Source: Antennarius striatus
Lineage: Eukaryota; Chordata; Actinopteri; Lophiiformes; Antennariidae
DNA length: 64,000 nucleotides
NCBI RefSeq assembly: GCF_040054535.1
Contig: NC_090785.1
Coordinates: 8,002,501-8,066,500, forward strand
Direction of reading: 5' to 3'
The stretch's first letter is position 1; every line of letters starts with the position of its first letter. The position numbers were made by a program, and so were the translations under genes. The notes beneath the pieces are model-generated. The model ran no database searches. It was not told where the DNA came from and worked only from the letters and a program-made list of their open reading frames with translations. Positions 42,790 to 64,000 of the stretch are shown piece by piece.

Positions 42790-45700
42790 AGTGTGTAAAA
42801 ATAATATGTACGGTGCTTCAGAAGAGCAAGCTCAGAGACACGGTTGGTTGTCAGGGTAGGGGAGAGATGGATGGAAATAATCAGTCCATGTCCTGGAGGA
42901 AATCTGTGTTGGTCACTAGTTCTTAATTACCTTAAGTGTGCCATTAATTCTTGATTAACTTTAAATTAGAGTACATGTGCTGCAGGATGTGTGTAATATT
43001 AAACACTTCATGTGTGTTTTAGTATGTTCCTAGAATACGAATAAGTATGAGAATCTGTGTTGAGCTGGAACATAATGCATTGAAAAACACACATTTTCAT
43101 AAGAAGATGCTTTTTCTTTTTGTAACTCAATCTATTAGTAACGATGGACCAAAAGGAAAACTTTAAATAAAAAAACCCCGAAAACAATAATTAACTTATT
43201 TTTTTAACTTCTCTGCTCTAAGCTGTGAGATGACTTAAATGCTGTTACATCCTCATTAATAATAAACGTCTGAATGGACCGTGTGTGAATGTTCAAGGAC
43301 TTCCTTTCTTATGGCTTAGACAGGTGTAGCATGGTATTAGTTGTTATCGTAGCCGTGGCGACAGATGGCTCCTTTGCCAAGCTTTGTGCAATCTGTGTCT
43401 GCAGTAGGTTTGTAGGCATCTAAGTGACCTGCTGACATAATGCCGTGCAAGCTTCAACTATTATTACTCTGACTACTGAATCGTAAAAATAATCATGTCA
43501 GTTTTGCAGTTCATGGTTGTTCCAGAAATTATAACTACAACATCTGATGAATGATAATCCATATTGTGAGATAACGGACCCGGAGATTTATACTTGGATG
43601 ACCTCTGCTCTGGTTTATAGCCTTTAGCAGGGCTGACTTTTCTTCCAGGTTATACCTCTGGCAGAGGCACGGGTTAACCTGCTTTCATGAGTTCCAAATG
43701 GCCCTCAGCCATTAGGAGTGACCTCTCCAGCAGCTCTAGTCTCTCCGCTGGCATTCTGCCCTAGGTGTAACCCAGTCTGGAGGATCGCTTGAGGATCTTC
43801 TCACTCCTGTAATTGATTGATTAATGAAGGAGCAGGATGATTGAGCTCATGAATAGATAGTCAAAACATAGTTGCGAGATAATTAATTCATTGTGTTTTT
43901 GTTTAATAGATTACAGCTACAGTGTCCTACATATAACTTGCAGGATCCTTTTTATATCCATGACTCTCTAAAATTATAGGAGGTGCAAAAATCTCCAGAG
44001 CAGCCAAGGCCGTGTGGAAGGCGTGTCGATGTTGCCGTTTAACAGATGTCACTGTGAGAAATTCAGGCAAATATTTACTTTCAAAAAGCCAAATTTCAGG
44101 TGAAATTTCTACAGGTTGAAAACAATGGTAACATAAGTGTAAAAGAAACAGAAAAAGATTGATACCATCAATTTTAACACATGTTTACGCCATTGACATG
44201 TTGTTGAATTTATGTAAACCACTTATTGCTAGCCAGGATTAAGAAGCAGAAAAACGTAATCATAATCTCGTTTTCTGTCCCGGTAATGCTGAACTGTCTA
44301 TCTTGGGTTCTCTCTTTCTGGTTTTGGATGTGTGTGGTTACATACAGTCGCATAAGCCCCTTATAGTTAATCTGGTGCCATTTTTGGCAAGCGCCATATA
44401 TAGACAATAAACATTGCCCCTCAAAGTGACTGCTGGCTGGTGCCAGTGCATCAGTGCACCGTGGAATTACCTCCTCTTAACCCAGTCTTCAGTGTGTTAA
44501 TACAGTGAGGCCGTGAGTATTGGCTTGAAGGGTCAATGGCTTCCATCAGTTTACAAGCTAATGTTCATGAACAAATAGTTTTCAGCAGTAATTTCTTATA
44601 TCTGACTATATTAAAAGATTTGTTTATTATATTACCGAGAAGGACACTGGATTTTGTAGAGTGCCTTTTAATTTTGTCTCTACGTTTTTTTTAAGCCCAT
44701 TTAATCCTCTGACTGAACTGCTTTTAAGATGCTAAATACATTCTGCCTTCTAGCATTCTCTGTAATTAACTTGGAGAAGCAGTCTGTTCTTTTTGTTACA
44801 GACAATCATGATTTAAACTTGTTTTCTTCCAACTGTGAGACTGATTCTCTCGATCTCATTTACGTTTAGTCTGTCAACTTCACCTTTAGTGGAGCAGCGT
44901 CCTTAAAAGCTGAAGACATGGGTGAAATTTTCAGCCTTGTCATTTTCAGCAAAGTTGTTGCTTTGTGACTCATTATGAGCTGCGCTGAAGACGCGGTGTT
45001 TTTTTGTTGGCTTGACATAGAAGGATTACTCATAACTCTATAAACAGATTGATTTATTGATTGTGATCATGCATGATCTGGATTCAACTAACATTCCAGA
45101 TCTGTTGATTTAGAATACTTGACTTAATAGTTTTGCTTTAGGTGTCAGATGTGACAAACCCTTATTCATTTCAGGTAACCAAGCTAGACGTGGAAGAAAA
45201 GTGAACTATCAGACTCATAATAATGCAAATGAGCTATAAAAATTAAGGTTTTTATGGTCCAGGGGTATCATCATGAGGATCAGGATATCACAGGTTCTTT
45301 GCCTTTAGGTGGAATGACATCACGTAGAAGTGAACGTCTATGATCACTGCTTTAACCTCATCATTTTGGAATCTCCTTAGAACCACAAACCCATTTAAAA
45401 GTCTAGTTTAGTTTACATTGGCATTATATAGAGTGCTAAATGGAAATACATTTCCATATGTGAATCTAATACTGAGCGATGTCACTGTTGAACAGTCATT
45501 ACAGTGTCTAGACTGCTGCCATACTGACGCGTAGTTTAGCATACATGTTGGTTGAGTTCCACTGCGTAGCTTTTGACTCGTTCTTTTTGTTGATGTGAAC
45601 ATTCAGGTCATAGATCAAGATTAATCAATCATGTGATACCAAGTAAGACAAGTTCTGGGAAACCCTTCATTAATGGCTGGGAATGACTTGGTGGATGATA

Positions 45701-46700
45701 CGGCTTAACAATGAGCACCAGTCATTCAGAGTGACGTATTAAAATGATGCAGATCCATCAAGTTCAATGTTATAACACACAAACTTTTCAGAAAATATGA
45801 ATAAACGGACGAATAGCTTCCGGTTTCGGTATAAGTTTTGTACACAACTCTTCTGTTAGGGGTAAAATGCTGTAGATACTGTGTTACTATTAATCCTGCC
45901 GCTTAGATATTCAGACCCAGATTGGGTCCCTTTGTTGGTTAAATCAGTTAATCTGGGCATGAAAGGTGAAACTGAATTGTGTTTACATGTCAGAATAACA
46001 GAATAGGTCGATGTGAGAGTGCAGGAAGCCAATCAGCAGCAGAGTACAGCTGAATGGAACCAAAATAGGGTTGGCCTTTCCTAGTGGGATCCATAATAAC
46101 ACATTAACGCTCCACTGAAGAGCTGACACAGTGACTGCTTATTTAGCTCTGCATGCATCTGCTTTCAAAAATTACATCATGTTTTTATCATTGAATACCT
46201 ACGTTAGCATCAAAATACTCTGAATTCTCAGCGGTGTGATGCATCTTTCAAAATAGTGGTATAAAAATAAGAATTAATTACAAATATCAGGTTAAACTGG
46301 CTGTTTTAGGTGTACTTGTGTTTGTTTTATTTAGGCTGTGGTTGGCGGTTTGTACATTTTTGCTGAGTAGTGAGAGGTAGAACAGCAAATATGTGACCAA
46401 ACAGCTTCCCACAGAGTTATATGCTGCAGCTAATGGAGGAGGAGTGAAGTAGGAGGTCTGAAGAAATGGGCGATGTTTGAAAAGGGCAAAAATAAGAAAG
46501 TGAAGGATGATCATAACCATATGGAGGCTACTTTTTGCTGAAATGGAAGGACTGAGCAAGACGGGAATCGAAGCTTATGGAGGGTGACCAAAAAGGTTTG
46601 GAAAAAAGGTTTTTTATTCTATATATATATTTGAGAAAGGAGTTTAAGAAAGCAGCTAAGGAAGATAAAAGAAGCAAAAGGAAATATATGAGGACTAGCC
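42790..46700. other. Intergenic between ARR3 and INPPL1
   Basis: Divergent intergenic region between two head-to-head genes. No open frame with protein-like composition or recognisable RNA gene. It probably holds ARR3 and INPPL1 upstream regulatory sequence. Confidence 0.5.
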
Positions 46701-46739
46701 AGTCAGCCCACCTGTGTTTGGAAAATTGTTTCTTATTTG

Positions 46740-47945
46740 GAATTTCCAAGAAAGGGACAGAGGCAGCGTCTGAGGAAGGAAGAAGACGGGAGGGGAGAGT
46801 GTTAGAGACATAGAGAGAGAGGGGGGGGCAGAAAGAAAGGAAGCAGACTGCTGTTTCACACAGTGGTGTAAAAGTTGAGCCCCTTGCAAAAAAAAAAAAA
46901 AAATTTCCTGGTTGTGTCCGCCATCTGGAATGTGGAGCTACTTCCTCAGTCTGCCCTGAGCTCAAACGGGGGTTGTCCTCTGCCTCCCTCCCTGCTCTGA
47001 CAGCGCTCTGAAGAACTGCTGGAGAGGGTGGGGGGCCACTGCTGACAAGACGCACACGCCAGCGCGCAAACATCCAGCATGAGAGCGAGACCCTCACCCT
47101 CGACCAGACACGCTCCAAATGGAGTCTGGGCCTGGAAGGAGCAAAAGACAACTGCAGTCATCAGTTCTTGAGGGTGTTGCTATTCCCTTATATGGCAACA
47201 GAGCTGGGAAATCATTTGAATTAGTCTGGTTTCTGTTGCATGTCTGTCTGGTTTAAGTGCTGACTGAGTTCCATTTGGTGTGTTTCTGTCTCTGCTGTGT
47301 GACTGGAAGTGAGTGGGTGCCGCGTATGAGGCTGGATTTGGTTTTGTTTTGTCATTCCTGGGTCTTCTTTTGCTCTTGTGGGGTTTTTTGTTGAGGGACA
47401 AGAAGAGGATTTGTGTTTGTGGTTCAGTTAGAGGCACAGTCATCTCCTCCAGGGTGGCTCCTGCTCCAGCACCTCTCCTTATTTTTCCTAGACCTCCTAC
47501 CCTGTCCCTCCCTTTTGCACTGTTGTGATGGTCTGTGTTTGTGGGAGCAACACACCCACCTGGGCGCAGCAGCAACGTGCCACCAGAAACTGAAACAAGA
47601 GTCTGTCTGGGCGAGGATACAATCAGACTGGAGCTCCTTGGGAAGGACCAGGATGCTGTAAAAAAAAGTGGATTCACATCAAGATCAGTTTGGATGTTTC
47701 TTACTCTCTTCCATTAATACCACAGGATGTGTGGACCCAGAAGGAGCCAGCAGAGACCCAGGAAGTGTGAGCTGATGTGAACATGATGTGGGCTTGTCTG
47801 CGCCACCAACCTGACAGACAGGCGGACCTCCAATGGGATGCCATCTGAGCAAGTCGAGGCGCACCGTCCACTAGATTGTTTTAGTGATATGTCCATCGCC
47901 TCATGTGGATTATTTTTATGAATATTTCTCGCTACATCGGTCACC
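46740..47945 (+). promoter_or_regulatory. Probable INPPL1 5' leader and promoter region
   Basis: GC content and CpG frequency rise over this stretch directly before the INPPL1 start codon (around 46920-47120 and 47430-47640). Several out-of-frame upstream ATGs are present. Long ORFs on both strands (for example the minus-strand frame 46528-47151) show low-complexity composition and are judged spurious. TSS not located. Confidence 0.4.
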
Positions 47946-60123
<12,178 letters not shown>

Positions 60124-62860
60124 CTCGCACAGATAGAAACATTGATGGTACGGAGCCTGGCGGTCTGCTCAGTTAGGCTGACGGGACGTTGACCACATCA
60201 GCTGGAGCTTTCCTCAGCCCTGACGACTTCTTTACATTTGCTCGATCAATGATGTAACAATAGTTTGTGTCAACACAGCAAAGGAAACATGACGCAGGAG
60301 GCACTCACAGCACCGTGTGCCTTAATCCATCCATCTCAGAAAAGAACAATAAAGATGGGTGATATGAACGCAGACCTCCACTAAGTGACACACAGACAAA
60401 CATTGATGTTAGGAAAAGGATTTCATTAAATGGTTTTAAATGAGTTTTAATAACTATAAAAGTATAGTCCTTCAGCTTCCAAGGGGTAGTGTTTACCATC
60501 CATCTTCTTCCTTCCTACTGTGTGCTTTCCATTGTGCCGCTCTCATTGAGTCCTAAAAACCCTCTATTAAATCTATGGAGCATAAAATCCATAGCTGTAC
60601 ATATGTGGATCATTGTCTAAAAGACCAGCCGCACCCATCCATCCATCTCTCATACTGTTGCTGTTAAATCCCTTAACCAGTGCCTGTGTCTGTTGTGCAT
60701 ATTCAATGCAAACTTTAAACAAGCAAAGTGTATAAAAAAAACTGTCAACCATCAATCAAACATTATTTAATGGAGTGGAGGAAAGAGAAAGAGTCTTTAT
60801 TCTGTCATCGGACATCATGCATGTGAAACATTTGTGAAACGGGAAAGATAAATCACTAGCAGGGAGTTAGTTCAACAACAGATAAACTAGATTAAACCAG
60901 TTATTTGACATAAAGTGAGCATCGTTCTGATCAATTTATGTCTCATTTCTTTCTCTTACTAGTGTTGATTTTATTTTTATACATTATTATAGAGAATATT
61001 TCCTTAATCTACAGAAAAAACAACCAAAGCTTTTTCCAAATGTCAACAAGGAATTCAATTGGTATCACTTCAGCTCTTGTGAAAATAATGGCTGTGAACA
61101 AACCAGAAACCAGCTGAATCTGACCCCACATCAGCTTGGAAAGATTCCACAGAGTGTGTGACTGCCTGTGTTTTTGCTTGGGGTTCAGTTGAGGTGGTTA
61201 ATTATTAAGACATGACCAAACACATCCTTCAGTATTTTGGCAGCAGGGATGTGTCAGCGACCGCTGAGTCACGGCCACACTTACTTTGGTGATGATGACG
61301 AAACTTGTAGGAGGGGGATGGAAATTTTTGAGACCAGGAAAATCAAAAAAGGAAATTGAAAAAAATAAAAATAAAAATATTTTTTATTCAAAAGTTTTGT
61401 TTAAAGTAAATTTTAAAGAAAGAATTATGTGGAGAAAATTTTTTTAATTGCCTTTTTAAATATTCTCCAGATTCAAAGACCTCCTCTATCATTTAAATGA
61501 GATTGAATATTCAGATATTTACCTAGATACTGATCTTTCATTACCTTCACACGAGACCTCTGATGTCAGATTGCAAATGGACATTCAAGACAAGAAGAGT
61601 CAAACATGGTTCTGAAGTGATGTAGAACAATATATTTTGGACCAGAAGAAGATTTTGAGATAAGAGTTTAGATTTGAAGATGAGGACAGGAATTGATTCT
61701 CTGCAGCAGCAGCTTTGTTTTGATGTGCTTTCCATCTGTGGTCCAACGCTATACTTTAAATGAGTTTCTGATGAATAACATGCTTTGTAAGTGGCCCACT
61801 CACATTCCACACATCTGAACCACAGAAACCCAGTAGAGTACACAAACACAAATCTCACACACATACCACCGATACACACGGACACACACTTTGGGAACGG
61901 GGGAAAAGGGTTTTGGGCTTTCCATTTAGTTTGAGCTAATGTATTTCTCATCCTTCTTATCGGTCATGTGTAGGTCTTTAAAAATATCTCTTGAAATCCA
62001 AACGCTTCCAGGAAATGGAACTCCAACAGGATGTTAAACAAAACTAAATGTGCTCTTCATGTGAACTGAGCCTCATGCTATTGTAAATTATACTTTGGAT
62101 CATAAAGGGGTCATTAAATGTAAACTTTGGACACTGGGTGTGGCTGCCACCTTGTTTGCTAATGTAGGTCACCCAAACTTGTTTTTTGGGGAACTTAAAT
62201 TCATTGACACACTCCTTCCTCATCAGTTTATTTTTCTGCTCCTGAAAAAAATACAAGTCACCCTTTAATGTTTTAAAGAAATCGGTACCGTAACCCTGGA
62301 GGTGACCCGGTGAGTTCCTCACAGCGCCACAGAGCAAACACATTGTTTTATAACAGCGATGCAGCAAAGCAGCTTTTGAACCTTGACTGTCCTTGAAAGT
62401 TGTCAGGGAAAGTGAAAACCACGTGGGTGGGGGGTGGGGGGTACAAGTCTGAACACTCCCAACAGTTGGTCGTCATCCCAAAGCATGACGTCACCCAAAG
62501 GTTGTGGCAGTCCATGAGGAGCAGGATTACTAAATTTGTGATATGTGGGTGCACTCCATTTGTGTAGCTCGACAGATTCGTGTTTATGTTCGGTGTTAGT
62601 TTTTGACTAAAGATTAAAAGGAGCAAAATCCAAATCGATATTTTCATCAAACTAACAAAGTCTGTTTTTAATGAGCAAGGTGATGCATTTTCAAACGTTG
62701 TGAACGTCATGGAGATTTTTTATCGTATTAAAAAAATTTGCTGCCATTACATTTCATTCTTTAAAAAAAATAAAATAAAATAAAAATGATGGCACTCGAT
62801 GGTGGAACCGGAGTGATTTTTGCGTGCTGTGATCAGGAAGACGCGTCACATGTCAAGTAG
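60124..62860. other. INPPL1 3'UTR and intergenic region
   Basis: The first few hundred bases should be INPPL1 3'UTR, with AATAAA at 60348-60353. The rest is AT-rich, with no gene seen. Confidence 0.5.
60348..60353 (+). terminator. Candidate polyadenylation signal of INPPL1
   Basis: AATAAA in 'acaataaagatg', 225 bases after the INPPL1 stop codon. Confidence 0.5.
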
Positions 62861-62939
62861 AACTTCAGGAGAGTCGATTAAGGCTCAGGGTATTTTTTTT
62901 TTTTGGGGGGGTATTTTTTAGACGCAAGTTTTGTCTGCT

Positions 62940-63187
62940 CAGCAGTTGGACTTCCCATTTCAGCTGTGTGCCTGTGTGCGGACGCGCCGCCTGCCCTGCG
63001 CGCAGTGCGGCTGTGGCGAGTCCCCCCCCCCACACACACACACACACACATGCGTGCGTAATGCGCGCCGGCTGGACAACTGACCGCAACCACCGAATGA
63101 TTCTCTGCCAGAGGAAGACACAGAGGAGACCGACCGGAGAACGGAAACGACTCCTCAGCACCGGCGCGTCTCTCGGATCCCCTCAGG
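62940..63187 (+). promoter_or_regulatory. CpG-rich promoter and noncoding first exon of the P2RY gene
   Basis: A CpG-rich patch ('gcgcgcagtgcgg', 'atgcgcgccggc') surrounds a C-run and (CA)n at 63021-63050. It ends in a good donor ('ctcagg|gtgagc') at 63187. A plausible acceptor ('ccttttaag') precedes the receptor start codon at 63788, so this is probably the 5' leader exon of the downstream gene. Confidence 0.45.
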
Positions 63188-63813
63188 GTGAGCTGGATAG
63201 AATAAAGGTCAAATATAACGCTGATCAATAACACGCATCTGATGGCTTTGATAAAATAATTAATAAATTCATCTCTATAAATGATTAAGATAAATAGATT
63301 AGTTATTAACGAGTAGCCTCTTTTTTCCCCCTTACTTTTCCTTTGAATTGAATATTTTTTGGTTTTCCTCAAGTAATTTTGACTCAAGTAAATGTTTTAC
63401 CTGATTAAATGTAAAACAAATGAAAAAAGTTTAAATACTTTTCCACCACTTTACTCTGTTTTAGATACACTCAAGAGATTTTTAAAAAAAAACTCAGTCA
63501 CTCACGAAACCAAGAGGTGCTACAGAAACAACAACACAGTTTGTGCGTAGTAAGTTTCTCAACACAACTGGAGCACACAACAATTTACACAATCATAGTG
63601 TGTCCGTCATCACTATTACAGCTGTAATCCTCCTCCTCATGCACAGGTACAACCTTGACGGTTCACTCTGCCGGTCCTGAAGCTGCTGTTGAGGCTTTAC
63701 AGGATTTTTATTCTGTTGCTCGCTCAACCAACAACAACATCTATTTAATAGTTTGAATTAATCTACATTCCTGCTTCTTCCTTTTAAGGTTTTGGTCCTG
63801 AATTCTGTTCACC

Positions 63814-64000
63814 ATGGAAATCGTCAACAGCAGCCATGACACACACAACCAGCTGACGGCGTTCACCTCAGTCTTCAACTCGAGCTGTCGCTTCGATGAG
63901 GAGTTCAAATACATCCTGCTGCCCGTGTCCTACAGCCTGGTGTTTGTGTTCGGCTTTGTGCTCAATGCTGTGGCGTTGTGGTTGTTCCTAAGGATGCGTC
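63814..64000 (+). CDS. p2ry4: P2Y nucleotide receptor, N-terminal part (P2RY4/P2RY2-like)
   Basis: The first 62 codons; the frame runs off the window edge. After a short N-glycosylatable extracellular end (NSS, NSS), the sequence '[20 protein letters not shown]' and '[13 protein letters not shown]' matches the N-terminus and first membrane helix of UTP/ATP receptors. Human P2RY4 reads FDEDFKFILLPVSYAVVF here and P2RY2 FNEDFKYVLLPVSYGVV, so P2RY4 is slightly closer. Position next to ARR3 and RAB41, as on human Xq13.1, also favours P2RY4. P2RY4 and P2RY2 are class A GPCRs that couple to Gq and raise calcium on binding extracellular nucleotides. The rest of the receptor is outside the window. 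Confidence 0.85.
   Translation, partial: MEIVNSSHDTHNQLTAFTSVFNSSCRFDEEFKYILLPVSYSLVFVFGFVLNAVALWLFLRMR

Noticed and set aside
46528-47151. Long minus-strand frame of 207 codons upstream of INPPL1
   Set aside because: Composition is low-complexity (poly-F, serine and leucine runs), no conserved domain is visible, and it crosses a poly-A/T run. It lies opposite the likely INPPL1 leader.
47180-47677. Minus-strand frame of 165 codons
   Set aside because: No recognisable domain or splice context. It overlaps other frames on the opposite strand and fits chance in a GC-richer stretch.
62878-63387. Minus-strand frame of 169 codons over the P2RY upstream region
   Set aside because: Contains translated CA and poly-A repeats and overlaps a probable CpG promoter; no protein features.

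Overview
The window is teleost fish genomic DNA, probably from a ray-finned fish with a compact genome. The evidence is spliced vertebrate genes with short introns and GT-AG borders, abundant CA/TA/CTAT microsatellites, and repeat fragments typical of fish: Rex1-like LINE tails, short hAT-like and Tigger-like elements, and the common 'ggcggcatggtggtgcagtgg' repeat. There are no prokaryotic features.

Eight protein-coding genes were assembled by eye from exon translations, with frame and splice phase checked exon by exon. From left to right they are: (1) the 5' end of a DLG-type MAGUK scaffold gene (minus), start codon plus L27 exon; (2) GDPD2, a membrane glycerophosphodiester phosphodiesterase (minus, 14 coding exons, 512 aa); (3) PDZD11 (plus, 5 coding exons, 142 aa); (4) a STARD10-like START-domain lipid-transfer protein, possibly the fish gene stard14 (minus, 6 exons, 266 aa); (5) a RAB6-family GTPase, rab41/rab6-like (minus, 211 aa), with two separate pairs of duplicated exons; (6) cone-type arrestin ARR3 (minus, 362 aa in the preferred model), with an upstream TATA box and a CRX-like site; (7) INPPL1/SHIP2 (plus, 27 coding exons, 1218 aa); (8) the start of a P2RY4/P2RY2-like nucleotide receptor (plus, cut by the window edge).

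The order and strands DLG3-GDPD2-PDZD11-RAB41-ARR3-P2RY4 agree with what I recall of human Xq13.1. KIF4A is missing, and a STARD10-like gene and INPPL1 are added. In human those two lie in the paralogous 11q13.4 block with RAB6A, ARRB1, GDPD5 and P2RY2. The window therefore looks like one ohnologous block that kept genes the human X copy lost.

The genes do not form one pathway. Several belong to membrane lipid and signalling biology (GDPD2, STARD10-like, INPPL1, P2RY, arrestin) or trafficking and scaffolding (RAB6, DLG, PDZD11).

The most interesting signals are the double mutually exclusive exon arrangement in the RAB6-family gene, the shortened C-tail and apparent 4-nt microexon of the cone arrestin, and the L27-bearing start of the DLG gene. 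The intergenic stretches at 4.4-7.2, 13.9-18.9, 22.3-25.0, 42.8-47.9 and 60.4-62.9 kb hold repeats, UTRs and no gene I can support.
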